DNA of 64,000 nucleotides, from contig CM046838.1 in the NCBI GenBank assembly GCA_025618425.1, positions 5,019,715 to 5,083,714 of the forward strand, given 5' to 3'. Below are positions 25,266 to 36,321 of this stretch, piece after piece (the stretch's first letter is position 1; each line of letters opens with the position of its first letter). A program made the translations under genes and the position numbers. This DNA is from Heliocidaris tuberculata (lineage: Eukaryota; Echinodermata; Echinoidea; Camarodonta; Echinometridae). The notes below the pieces were generated by a model. The model was not told the origin of the DNA and ran no database searches. It was given only the letters and a program-made list of their open reading frames with translations.

Positions 25266-25620
25266 AGGATTTTCAAAGTTCTGATATTCATTATCGGGCA
25301 GCGAGGTGCTATAGAATATCCACATCTGGGCAGCGAGGTTCCCAGATAATTATGGAACTTGTGTATGTAACTTCTATACATTTTCATTATACGAAAAGTT
25401 TTTAAAAATTTGCTCGCTCGCTTCGCAAAATGTTGGAAATTGAAAAGTTGATATTCGGGCAAAAGGCGTCCCCCTTCGGCAATGGGCTGCCCCCTCCCCC
25501 TCCCCCCGGAGGATTTTCAAAGTTCCGATATTCGAGCAACCACCACTTCAGCGAGGTGCCAAAATATCCCCATATTTAGGCAGCGAGGTTCCCAGATAAT
25601 TATGTAACTTAAGTTAGGAG
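25160..25620. repeat. Two direct copies of a roughly 200-bp unit with C tract
   Basis: Units at about 25180-25370 and 25448-25605 share atattcggg(t/c)aaaagg, ccccttcggca, gaggattttcaaagtt and gcagcgaggttcccagataa in the same order. The first carries a C run of about 34 (25231-25264). Plus-strand purine-rich DNA (25040-25160) precedes it. Interspersed repeat, family unknown. Confidence 0.7.
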
Positions 25621-25621
25621 G

Positions 25622-25830
25622 TATTAAAAGCAAAGAGGTAAACGAAAACTGAAGAGGTAAGAAATGTGAAGAAATACAAAGAGTGAAAAGATATGAAGAC
25701 ATGAGAGATACAGTAGTGCAGGCATATAAAAGTAACGACACAAGAGCGTAAGGCCAATGGGGGAAAAAAGCGAAGAGAAGAAACACACGAAAAATGAGAA
25801 TCGAAGACGAGTGAAGAGTTATAAGGAAAA
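25622..25830. repeat. Purine-rich minisatellite, second block
   Basis: Same repeat family as 22330-22800; aligned segments share acgaaaactgaagag and agagtgaaaagata. Confidence 0.7.
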
Positions 25831-26019
25831 AAAAATTATCACCCACACGTTGTAATTTGTAATTTGAATAAGTTTGCATGCAATATTTTTGATTAAAATG
25901 CGAAAATTTTCTAAAGCTCGGTCGCTTTGCTCCCTCGCATATTGTCATTCAGGATCTCGTAATTTCGCGCCCCCAGTATAGGGTTCAAAATTTCAAAAGT
26001 AAACATGTAATTGTCGTTG

Positions 26020-26250
26020 CTTTGCTCGCTATCATGTAAGTTTCATCTGCCTCTTGCCAAGTATTGCGCCCCCAATATAGGATAAAATGCATAAACAGCA
26101 TTTGCAGTGGTCAATTGCCAAATTTCCTGGGTAAAATGCCCACGAAAATGTAGATTAGAGTCTTGCCAAAGGACGTTAGTGCCGTGGTGCTCGAACCCCG
26201 TACCTTGTGATCTGCAGTCGGGTGACTTATCCACTATACCACAACACCTC
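26020..26250 (-). repeat. tRNA-derived SINE-like repeat
   Basis: On the minus strand, 26250-26178 resembles a tRNA: an A box tggtatagtgg (26241-26231) and a B box ggggttcgagc (26199-26189) at tRNA-like spacing, with ctgcaga where the anticodon loop would lie. The arms pair poorly, so it is not a working tRNA. The remainder down to about 26020 would be the unrelated SINE body. Confidence 0.5.
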
Positions 26251-26277
26251 TACATAAAGTAGATAGGTTTGGGTACT

Positions 26278-26300
26278 GGGGGGGGGGGGGGGGGGGGGGG
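26278..26300 (+). repeat. Poly-G tract
   Basis: About 22 consecutive G followed by aggggggcgc. One of many long G/C homopolymers in the window. Confidence 0.95.
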
Positions 26301-26596
26301 AGGGGGGCGCAAGTTTATTATTTGCCCCGGGCGCAATAATCCATTATTTTTAACGTGGAAATGACACGGCCGCTGTTTCTTGTTAAAATGGCATTGTTCT
26401 TGCTCTAATTTTGATGAGATTTTTTGCAAACTTACTCTTTAAAATATCAGGAATAATAGAAAATTAAGCATTTGAGGAATATTGGAGAAATTCTTGTTCA
26501 TTTTCAGGTCACTGTGCACAGACATAGGGATCCCCATCATAATAATGATGATGATGATTTTTGTTGTGGTTTCCGTCTGTTGAATTTATACCTTAA

Positions 26597-27169
26597 AGGG
26601 CAATCAAACCTTTGTGAAAAGCTGATTTGTTTGAAAGGAGAAATGATGGTGAAAGTTTGAAAGAAATCCGACAAAGAATAAGAAAGTTATGGATGTTTGA
26701 AAAATGAGATCACTATATCCATGCCAATCTTAAATTGGCAATTTGGTGAATCGATTGTGACGTATTCACGGTCAACTCTTCCATTTGGCGTACACCAAAA
26801 TATCATTAAATTCCGGTTTCCTCCTGAGCGCCTTTTCCCTTGGGACAGTACTCAAAATATATCGTAGGTAGGATATTGTTATAGGTCCTCAAAAAAAAAT
26901 CCTACTGAGTTAGGCATTTTGACAAACTGACATTTGAGTAATTTTGTGTGTTGGAGCGAATGGGAAAGTTGACCGCCGCTACATCACAGTGACCGTACCG
27001 ATACTCCCAATTTGAAATCCCCATATGTATAGTGATTACAACTTTTTAAAAATCATAACTTTCTTTGATATTGCTTTTCCAATTTCGCTCAAACTTTCAC
27101 CAATCTGCTTCTCTCATTTTTTTTTCTGCTTTTACAAAAAACATATTAGTACAAAGGCCGGGTTGCCCT
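26597..27169. mobile_element. TTAA foldback element B, diverged third copy (573 bp)
   Basis: Flanked by TTAA at 26593-26596 and 27170-27173. Ends agggcaatcaaacctttg and, inverted, agggcaacccggcctttg. The interior aligns with 9308-9922 throughout (shared ggtgaatcgattgtgac, cacggtcaactc, gccgctacatcacagtg). It lies outside the long duplication, so it is an independent insertion of the same family. Confidence 0.85.
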
Positions 27170-27173
27170 TTAA

Positions 27174-27819
27174 GTTACTTTGATAAGGCAGCAAGATAAA
27201 CCGGAGTGAAATCTATTATGACTCAACGACCCGCATGGGGTATGAAAGTAATAATACAAAGTATATGTGCAAAATTAAAATATAATTACAAACAAATAAA
27301 CAAATATATGTAAAACGTAACAAATTACAAATAAAAACAGAATGGAGAATACTTCAGGCACTACCTGCAATTTATGAGGAGTGTTTCATCAAGCGTTTTG
27401 TCAGTGATTTTTACTGACAAATTTGCTCTCAGCCAATCAGATGCAAGGATTTCAGTAGCTTATAACAGTTGTCGGTATCTAACGAAAAAGGGACATTATT
27501 TCTGTACGAAACCTGGAATTCAACAATTCATTGAATTTAAATGTGTTATGGTATTTCCAATAATACCTCTTGAGGAATTGTTTACGTTTTATCTCAAAGA
27601 AAGGACATACAAGCAAATAGTGAAATTCATCACCGATATCATTTGCAGGAAAATGAGTACATAACGTTCAGCTCTCGGAATGTGGCCGTAACGCCTAGTC
27701 ACTACAGGGAATTTGTGATTTAGACATCAAAATTTACAGACATTTCTTCTATTATTTTCGTTAAGGTGAATAAAGTACTTTTCAAAACATTATCTCTGTT
27801 TGAAAATTCTATAAATAGT
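27174..27819. other. Non-coding; no gene recognised
   Basis: AT-rich. A 96-codon open frame at 27374-27664 has no recognisable domain and no homologous context. Confidence 0.35.
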
Positions 27820-28054
27820 AGGATGGGGGGTTGTGTGTCCGGATACTTAACAAAAGTCAGCCTGTTAATTTTGCCGTCAGATTTTACGATAAATATGCAT
27901 CAAGTGACGCTAAAATTAGTGAATATTTGCAATTCACGTGATTTTCAACCTATCCTGTGAAAGATTTGTGACAATTTGCATGAAAAGTTGCTCGATTTAC
28001 TGTTTAAAAATGACCTGCATGTCCGGATAACCAACCTGCCCGGACACACAACGT
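27820..28054. mobile_element. Inverted-repeat element, gtgtgtccgga family, copy 1
   Basis: Left end aggatggggggttgtgtgtc and right end cccggacacacaac are inverse-related. The same termini bound 36087-36321. The interiors of the two copies are diverged but similar in length. No coding. Confidence 0.6.
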
Positions 28055-28450
28055 CTGGGTACATAGTTGGTTTAACTCAACATTACTGTGCCATTCCTGC
28101 TCACTTGCATCTTGAAACTTTTGGTTCACAATGCTTTTCAAAGTCGATAAAGTCAGATTGATGGCTTGATTTTTCCACAAGTCAGAAAGACCTAAGTTAT
28201 CAAGAATATTCTTAACTTTGAGAATTCAAGACATATGGCTATTTCCTTTCGAAAACATGGAAAATTCAAAATTATTATGATGTTTGACAGTTTAGATGAT
28301 TTTCCATTTAGGAGACGATACCAGAACATAAATTTGACTGGCAATAATTGCTTCTAGTATGTAGCGACCAAGTTCGCTGTAAACCGTGCAGTTGGGAGTT
28401 CTTTTGTTTAATAAACCAACCAGTTCTTTTCCAAACCCGAAAATCAATTG
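28055..28450. other. Non-coding; no gene recognised
   Basis: No supported exon or repeat boundary seen. Confidence 0.35.
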
Positions 28451-28541
28451 ATCAAATCGGGTCCGCTCGCTATTCATAAGGACTGCTATTCATAGAAAAC
28501 CGCTATTCATTTAACACGCGTTATGAATAGCGGTCCTTATA
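28450..28541. repeat. Palindromic atgaatagcgg repeat, left part (split by LINE 2)
   Basis: Contains ccgctattcatttaacacgc with its inverse gcgttatgaatagcgg, plus further cgctattcat units. The same sequence resumes at about 31740-31960, so LINE 2 appears to have inserted into it. Confidence 0.65.
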
Positions 28542-28544
28542 AGG

Positions 28545-31500
28545 CCTCCTTCGGTCTATGAAGACAATGGGTGGGGATGCTAGCTGACTGTCCTGCTCGA
28601 ACAACGCCGTCTGTGACTGAACAGGCCGATGCGCGAGTGACAGTCTTTGTCACACAAGTCACACTTGTGGATAGTCTCTGTGCTGTGTGAATAGAAGCGC
28701 TCTTTTCTGCGAGTCCGCTTCTCTTCCGCTACACTCTTCAGTTGGTTTTCCCCTGTCTTCAGCCACACAGACAGGGTACTTCTCCAGCTTGAGTGGTCAG
28801 TGGCGAGTTCCTCCCAGTGCTCTGTGCTGATCTGCCTTCAAGTCCCTCTTGACCACATCTCTGAAGCGGAGCTTTGGACGACCAGTGGCTCTCTTGCCAG
28901 TTGCCAGTTGTCCATAGAGGACGTCTTTGGGGATTCTGCCATCCTCCATACGGTAGACATGGCCTAGCCAGCGAAGCCTTCGTTGCCTGAGGAGGGTAAA
29001 CATGCTTTGAAGGCCGGCACGAGATAGAACTTCGGTGTTCGGCACTTTGTCCTTCCATGAGATCCCCAGTATACGGCGGATAAACCTCAAGTGGAAGGTG
29101 TTCAATTTCTTCTCTTTTTTTGCATAGGTTGTCTAAGTCTCACTCCCATAGAGCAGTGAGCTGAGCACGCAGGCATTGTAAACTGCCATCTTTGTCTTGA
29201 CAGAGAGTTTGGTGTTCTCCCACACTCGTGTGGTGAGGCGAGTGTTGTTGCTGCCTTTCCTATTCTCTTGTCGAGCTCTGCATCCAGGGAGAGGTTGCTA
29301 CAGACAGTGGACCCGAGGTAGGTGAACTGGTTCACAGTTTCCAACTCGTAGTCATCGATGGTGATTGATGGCGGCGCTTCTAAACCCTGTCCCATACATT
29401 CGTCTTCTTCAGACTAATAGTCCAAAGTCCTTGCAGGCCTGGGAGAAGCGATCCATTAGGATCTGGAGCTCCTGCTGTGTGTGGGTTGTGAAAGCAGCAT
29501 CATCTGCAAATAGCATGTCTCTGATCAGAGCCTCCCGTAATTTTGTTTTGGCTTTGAGGCGGGCAAGGTTAAGCAACCTGCCATCTGATCTGGTGAGGAG
29601 ATACATCCCCTCTGTTGCAGAGCCGAATGCATGCTTCAGAAGCAAGGAAAGAAAGATTCCCCCCAAAAAAAATTGGAGCAAGGACGCAGCCTTGTTTGAC
29701 GCCACAGCGAATGTCAAATGACTTTGAGGTGCTGCCGTTGAACTGCATTGTCCCCTTCATGTTTGTATGGAAGGACTCAATGAGACTGTGCAGCTTTAGA
29801 GGGCATCCTATCTTTGGAAGGATCTCAAGTAAGCCTTCTCTGCTGACCAACTCGAATGCCTTGGTGAGATCGATGAAAGCGAGGTACAGGGGCATGTTCT
29901 GTTCTCTGCATTTCTCCTGAAGCTGACAAAGGGTGAAAATCATGTCTACCGTTGATATCTTGGCGCGGAAGCCACAACTGGGACTCGGGGTAGACCCGTT
30001 CGGCAAGTTTCTGTAGGCGAGCTAGGACGACACGTCCGTAGACTTTGCCAGCTATGCTAAGCAGGGAGATGCCCTTCTAGTTCTTGCAGTCACTTCGCTC
30101 GCCCTTGTTCTTGTAGAGGGTGATGATCTTGGCGTCCCACATATCCTGTGGTATAGCACCTTCTTGCCAGCACTGACTGAGGACATCGTGCAATTGCAGC
30201 AGTAGGGCAGTCTTGCAGTGCTTGATCAGGTCGGGTGGTATTCCATCGTTGACTGGTGCCTTTCCTGCGGCCAGGCTGTCAATGGCCTTGCTAAGCTCAT
30301 CCACAGTTGGCACGACGTCAAGCTCATCCATGACAGGTAGACACTCGATGGCATCAAGAGCTGAAGTGGACACAGTTTTCTGCCTAGAGTAGAGGTCGGA
30401 GTAGTGTTCCACCCATCTCTCTATCTGCTGATTCTTATCTGTGATTGCTTCACCAGTTGAAGATTTGAGAGGTGCAGTCTTGCTCTTGGCTGGTCCCAAA
30501 GCTTTCTTGATGCCATCGTACATTTTTCTGATGTTCCCAGTTATGGCAGGAGTATCAATTTCTACGCACAGTTGGATCCAGTACTCGTTGGCACAGCGCC
30601 TGGCTGTCTGCTGAACTTTGCTTCTTGCAGCCCTGAGAATCTGGAGGTTCTTCTCGTTGGGAGATTTCTTGTACTCCGCTAGGGCGGCGCGCATGGCTTC
30701 AATGATGGGAGTCATCTCATTTGACTTGGCTTCAAACTAATCATGTCACTTTGATGTCTTTTTTTTCCCCAAAGATGGCCAAAGCTGTGCGATGGATGGT
30801 GTTTCGCAGCTCATCCCACTTCTTGACAGACTCCTCATGCTGTAAAGCAGCATGAATTTCCTTCTCAAACGTGGTGGCAAACTGCTCCACGATTTCTGGT
30901 TGGCACATCCTGCTGGTGTCAATGCGTGCCTCTCCTTGTCGTTTGGAGCGGTGGAATTTCTTGGGCTGCATCCTGAACTTGCAGCACACCAGTGAATGGT
31001 CTGTGTCGCAGTCAGCACTCTGATAAGATCGGGTCAATAGCACGTTCCTGAGAGAGGTGCGCCTTGTAAGGATCAGGTCCAGTTGGTGCCAATGTTTGGA
31101 ACGTGGATGCCTCCAGGAAACCTTGTGTTGGGTTTGGTCTGGAAGTACGAGTTGGTGATGCACAGGTCGTGATACGTGCAAAACTCGAGAAGGCGCTGTC
31201 CGTTTTCATTCATTTTACCCACACCGTACTGTCCCAGGCAGGATGGCCAGGAGTTGTGATCTGCACCCACTCTAGCATTGAAGTCACCCAGGAGAACTAG
31301 ATATTCTGAGCTGGAGATGTTCTTAAAACTCGTAGAACTCATCCTTTACCTCTGGCATGGCGGCCAGTGTTGGGGCATATACACTGATGAGGGTGACAAG
31401 GCCTTCGGTGGTGTTGAGGCGAAGGGTCAGGAGTCGCGGAGAGCCGTTGCTGCTTGATTCCACCATCTTCAGCAAAGTGTTCTTAACAGCAAAGCCCACT

Positions 31501-31735
31501 CCATGCTCCCTGGGCTTGTCAGAGCCCTTTCCCTGCCAGTAGAACGTATAGTCATTCTCTCTCAGTGTGCCTGAGTCAGCAAGACGTGTTTCCTGCAGGG
31601 TGGCGATATCCACATTCAGTCTCTTCAGTTCGTCATTTATGATGGCGGTCTTCCTCGTATCACTGATTTCCTTGAGGCTTTCCGCAAGGCCGGTTGTCAT
31701 GGTGCAGACATTCCATGTTCCCAGTTTTAGACCTG
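28545..31735 (-). pseudogene. LINE remnant 2: APE endonuclease/reverse transcriptase, frameshifted
   Basis: A nearly full-length minus-strand non-LTR ORF2 of the kind often annotated as craniofacial development protein 2-like. Segments in order: AP endonuclease with GTWNVCTM near 31720, TLQETRLADSG, GDFNARVGADH (about 31280), HWHQLDLIL and DCDTDHSLV (about 31010); a linker; reverse transcriptase with ITLYKNKGERSD (30100), AFIDLTKAFE (29880), GVKQGCVLAP (29700) and catalytic FADD (29505); a C-terminal RRLRWLGHVYRM segment (28990); and a terminal CCHC zinc finger CDLCDKDC...HRRRC (28660-28595). It is broken by a stop near 30080 and at least six frameshifts, so it is not active. The 5' and 3' ends abut halves of a palindromic repeat. 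Confidence 0.88.
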
Positions 31736-31739
31736 GACT

Positions 31740-31965
31740 CTTACTATGAATCGTTATAAATATGGTCCTTATGAATGGAGATCCTTATGAATAGCGAGGT
31801 AATTTGTCTATGATTTGCTCTCTATTTAGAAGGACCGCTATTCATATAACAAAACCGCTATTCATTTAGTCACGCGTTATGGATAGCGGTTCTTTTGAAT
31901 AAGTCGTCCTTATGAATAGCGGTCCTTATGACTAGCGAGGTTACCCCTATCAAATAGCTCGAGTT
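31740..31965. repeat. Palindromic atgaatagcgg repeat, right part
   Basis: Several ccttatgaatagcg and ccgctattcat units, including a palindrome centred on acgcgt at about 31871-31876 (arms ccgctattcatttag and its near inverse). Continuation of 28450-28541 beyond LINE 2. Confidence 0.65.
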
Positions 31966-32129
31966 GGATGTCCATTGGTAGACAAAGAGATGCAATTTTG
32001 CTCTTCATATAGAATACGTAGCTCTTCGTGCCTGGGTTACTCTTGTTTGTTTATAGCTTTTCGATGCATTATTAAAATAAAAAGTAGGGATGTGCCTCAC
32101 TTTTCCTCGATATAAAATACTTTGAAGTA

Positions 32130-32420
32130 TATTTACAGTAAGATGCCACATTTGACAATAACCAGAAAGAGCATTAAGTCCAATTTGATGTCATTCTCAC
32201 TTTCAGCAAGTAAAATAGTGTCATCAGCATACAGAAGAGTAAATAAATTCAGATATAATTCAATTTAATTCTCAAACAAACAGTCATGGACTGACAAAGA
32301 AAGAGATCTCAAGCCATTATATCTCCCTCGTAAAAAAAAGATTCAAAGTCATTTAGGTACAGTGCAAATAAAATGGGAGACAAGTTTTTCCCTTGCCTCA
32401 CGTCACTCCTACATTACTAC
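32130..32420 (-). pseudogene. LINE remnant 3: short reverse-transcriptase fragment
   Basis: Minus-strand reading of about 32400-32335 gives LSPILFALYLNDFESF, and about 32245-32185 gives LYADDTILLAESENDIKLDL, with the catalytic YADD box. Both match the same reverse-transcriptase type as LINE 4 but are a separate truncated copy, since LINE 4's own YADD lies at 34910-34940. Interrupted by stops and frameshifts. Confidence 0.75.
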
Positions 32421-33183
32421 GGAAAAAAATCAGATGCCGATATGATGCAAAGTGACAATGACGACAATGGCAATGACAATGACAATGTTTTTTTATTTTC
32501 TAATGTCACCCTTGAAAGGGTATTGAAGAAAATCAGATCAAACAATCAAATAACTCATCAGAATTATGTACAACACTATGATTAATTAAGATATTTACAT
32601 TCGAGTAATATTTGATTCAGGCAACAATTTAAGCGAAATTAAAGTGTAGGCCTAAATAACAATATATCATTTAAAAAGTGCACAAACAAAAGGGATCGAA
32701 TAAAAAACAACATAACACATAACAAAATAACAAAATTATGACAAAGGTATTTACATGATCCATGTATACAAAACTCTACATTATTTATTTTAGCATGCCA
32801 CTTAGTGGAGCTTTAATATTTCTATTGTGAATTTTGCTGAAATTAATTTATCTGTTTCATACTTCCTGAATTAAATAATTGTTTCATCTTAAGTGTATTT
32901 GGTCATGTTCTAAAATGTGGCTTGATATATTTTTGCCTCAACTTTTCCAGTCTCTGACATTCAAACAGATCATGAAACTCGTCTCCTGGTTTTTTTAAGA
33001 TTACAAAGATTGCATGTTCTATTTTGCCGTTCTATTCCTTTATATCTACTCGTAACATTATTGGTAACCGATGATTTGCACATCTGAATTGTGTGAGGGC
33101 GATCCTATAGGGACATGGAAGTGTGATTAAGTAAGATTCAAGACCAACATGATTTTTTAAAATTCTATATAAATTAATACATT

Positions 33184-33425
33184 TGGGTGAATTCAAGTTC
33201 GGTGTTGAAAGCTGGTGTTGGTTTTGGAGCAAAACTAGCAATAGCCACAACACCGAACCTGAAATGAAGCTGGTGTTGGGATTGACTTCACTAGGTGTTG
33301 AGCTATCAATAATGTGATTGGTATTATTTTTATAAACCCGAATTCGGTGTTGGGGCTAGAATCAGCAGCCTAATTCACGCTCTCAACACCAACACCAACA
33401 CCAACACCGAACTTGAAATCACCCA
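33184..33425. mobile_element. Inverted-repeat element inside LINE 4 (242 bp)
   Basis: Left end tgggtgaattcaagttcggt and, inverted, right end tgggtgatttcaagttcggt, extending over 24 bases with one mismatch. The interior has several ggtgttgg units on one arm and their inverse on the other. LINE 4 coding resumes directly on both sides, so the boundaries are well defined. Non-autonomous; superfamily unknown. Confidence 0.85.
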
Positions 33426-33583
33426 TTGTGTGCTTTTGTAGACATCGCTTTGCCAATAATTTTGTGAGTATCTCTAAGTTTCAATTTCATGACCGATCTC
33501 AACCATACACTGCTAAATGATTTATGATCTGTCCATACATTTGACATTCCAAGTTAATTTAGTGTATAGACTGAATGTATTTT

Positions 33584-34291
33584 GTCTTCATCAGAACGAA
33601 GTTCTGCTCTAGCCCGCTTCAAGGTGGATCAAGGATATTTTCTTGAAGCTAGCTTCAATTTGCAATCGCGTCTTCATCAGACCCAGACCGAAGTACCCCC
33701 ACTTCGAGCTTAAGCCCGAAGTTGGTGCGCAACGTACGTACGTGCACTGTGTACAGCTCATGCACACAGCGCTATAGCGCTAGCGCACAGCTGATACATA
33801 CAAACCAGAGCGCGTTGATAGAGAGAGTTGTGACACGCGCATAATAAGCCTACGCGTACGCGGTCTTTGTTTAAAGCATGGCGGATCATGGAGCTCCCAA
33901 TAGTTCCCTTTCACGTACATTCTCTATGAGAGGGAACTTTTTGAAGCTCCATGAAATGACTGACCAATCAGAAGCGACCTCCAGTGTCAGGACTCTCTGT
34001 ATGGATAGCTCTGATACAAACAACACCATGAAACCGGAAATCGTGCTTCGATAGTTGGAGCACAGGTGCATGATGGGTTCGGGCTGATGAAGACGCTCGA
34101 GGAATAGCGGGCTAGAGCAGGCTGATTTTCGGTTAAGCGGGCTATTCTGAAGATAAGTCCAAGATGATGTGGGTTGACTTTTCGAGCGAAATAGCGGGCT
34201 AGAGCAGAGAATTAGCTGGCTATTCTCTGATCGGGCTAATTTACCGGATCAGCAATAGCGGGCTAGAGCAGAACTTCGTTCTGATGAAGAC
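33584..34291. mobile_element. Inverted-repeat element inside LINE 4 (708 bp)
   Basis: Perfect 35-bp terminal inverted repeats: 33584-33618 (starting gtcttcatcagaacgaag) and 34257-34291 (ending ttcgttctgatgaagac). The gcgggctagagcag motif occurs again on the right side near 34107-34120 and 34194-34207, so the right arm contains repeated terminus-like units. The centre is GC-rich with small palindromes and no open frame of note. LINE 4 coding continues on both sides. No clear target duplication was found. Confidence 0.87.
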
Positions 34292-35679
34292 GCACCTAGG
34301 GAGATGAATATAATATACCAAGGTCATGAAGCATGTTTAGAATGTTACTAGTTGAATATTTTACTTCTTTCTCATTGATGGTTCTGAACCAGAAATTAAT
34401 CATTCTTTCTTTAATAATAAGTGACATTTTGAATCTTCCCAGTTCATCGGGAGACATACAGTTCAGTGAACTTTTCCTTATTCTTAAAATTTGTTTGCAA
34501 TATTATTATGCATAATTTTAATATGCTTCAGATTTTCGAACCCCCAAATTTCACATCCGTAAATTAGAATAGGTACAACTAATTTGTCGAAAAGATCTAA
34601 GGTAATATTAATTTCCTCGATTTCATGATCAAACTGTACATGGCTCTCTTTGCTTGAGTAATTTGTTTTTCTTGGGCTTTCTTAAAGCTATTATTGTCAT
34701 AATGTCAGTAAAGATAACTCCTAAAAAAGTATATTCCTCTACCACTTGTACGATTACGTCATCTAATACAAAAGGCCTGAATTTCCTAACTTTACTTCTT
34801 GAGAAAATAACTATCTTAGTTTTATTCACGTTAAGGTTTGAGGGACCATGCCTTACAGTATTCATTTAAAGCATTTAATGCCATCTGCAACTCATTTTCA
34901 TTAAATTTGGGTGCTAATATCAAAGTGTCATCTGCATACAATAATGAGATAATAATGGAGGTAACAGATCAATACCACTATATCGTTGCTTGACAAATGT
35001 TTCAAAGTCATTGAGATAAATAGCAAACAAAAGAGGAGATATAGGTTTCTCCTTGTCTGACACCGATAGTACAATTGAAAAAGGGTGATCTTTCGTTGTT
35101 ATGAACAACGCTTGATTTCAAATTCGAGTACATATCGTGAATTACACGGAAGACTTTCCCTTGGATATTATTTTGGATAAGTTTGTATATACCACAAATA
35201 TATTCTATCAACTGAATCGAATGCTTTCTTAGAGTCTATAAACGCACAATAGACTCTTTTTTCTGCGAGAGATACAAATCTGTAATAGAAATGTAAATCG
35301 AGTACATGATCTATGGTCGAATATTTTTCTCTAAAGCCTGCTTGTTCTTCTCCGATAACATTATTATCATATAAAAATTCATTCAATCTTTCATTAAGAA
35401 TTGAAGTAAACAGTTTTCCAACATAACTCAATAATGAAATTCCCCGATAATTATCAGGGTCGTTTAAAGAATCTTTCTTCTTATAAATTGGGTGGATGAG
35501 ACCTATAGTCCACTTTGAAGGTATGATACCCGTATCCAAAATAACATTAAACAATTTAGTAATGCCTTTTATCAAACCACTACTACTATTTCTAAAAAAA
35601 AAAAAAACTCATTTAAAATTAAGTTAATTCCACAAGCTTTGTTATTTTTTAGTCTCTTGATCTGAGAAATTATACTTCA

Positions 35680-36086
35680 ATGCGCGCATCTTTGAGCAGA
35701 TATTTTAGCGCGTTGTGTTGTCTGCAAGTCATGACCAACGCGCATCAAAGGAAGATTTTTAACGGTTCTTTATTTTGAAAAAAAGAAATTCATTTGCCCT
35801 AGCTAGCTGCTCGTACGTGCTACTGAAGGTCCTCAATTTCATCTTTTGCGTTATGGTAAGTGCATCTTTCATCGCAATTTTGATACGCCAATTCTTTTTA
35901 TTTAATTCACCATGGGAAGTGTATATGCTTGCCTATACCGACACGTTCTGTGTTCGGAGCATGGTTATGCGTATAGATCTAGATCTACAGATAATATTTT
36001 TCAAAATGAAAATCAAACAACTTTTAGTTCAAATTATCGTGAATCTATCAAGCTGAAGCAAAGAGTAATTCGTTAATACTGTATAC
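35680..36086. other. Non-coding; no gene recognised
   Basis: Includes agatctagatct-type runs near 35976-35986. A 93-codon plus-strand frame (35775-36056) has no recognisable domain. Confidence 0.35.
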
Positions 36087-36321
36087 GATGGGGGTTGTGT
36101 GTCTGGACACTTTAATTTGAAAAAAAAAATGAAGCCGTCTCTTTTATAGTAATGTTACTGTTAGATTTCGCTAAAATGTGCATGAAATATGTCAAATTTC
36201 CATGAATTTACAAAATTATAAACATTCCCTTTTAAAGATTCTTGGAAAATAGCATGCAAACTAGTTCAAGTTATCGTATATCTGCCCGGACATGTTGGCT
36301 ATCCGGACACACAACCCCATC
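36087..36321. mobile_element. Inverted-repeat element, gtgtgtccgga family, copy 2
   Basis: Starts cgatgggggttgtgtgtc and ends gacacacaaccccatcctat, inverse-related; same family as 27820-28054. It sits about 0.5 kb upstream of the F-box gene's first coding exon. Confidence 0.7.

Larger units (their letters stand above)
32820..35672 (-). pseudogene. LINE remnant 4: reverse transcriptase split by two inverted-repeat elements
   Basis: Minus strand, 5' truncated at the start of the reverse transcriptase (RLKNNKACGINLILNE, about 35650). Then IPSKWTIGLIHPIYKKKDSL and NYRGISLLS (35450-35510), QAGFREKYSTIDHVLDL, AFIDSKKAFDSVDR (35230), YADDTLILAPKFNENELQ (about 34940-34890), YTFLGVIF (34730), YGCEIWGFENLKHIKI (34560-34520) and LNMLHDLGILYSSP (34335-34300). 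The reading breaks at 34291, resumes at 33583 (KIHSVYTLN, LGMSNVWTDHKSFSSVWL), breaks at 33425 and resumes at 33183 (PKCINLYRILKNHVGLESYL, FRCANHRLP). It ends with a zinc-finger-like CNLCNLKKPGDEFHDLFEC near 33000-32950. The two breaks coincide exactly with inverted-repeat elements. Multiple frameshifts and stops; inactive. Confidence 0.87.

Noticed and set aside
24812..25462. 216-codon minus-strand frame with Gly and Phe runs
   Set aside because: Spans poly-T, poly-C and polypurine tracts and repeat units; low complexity.
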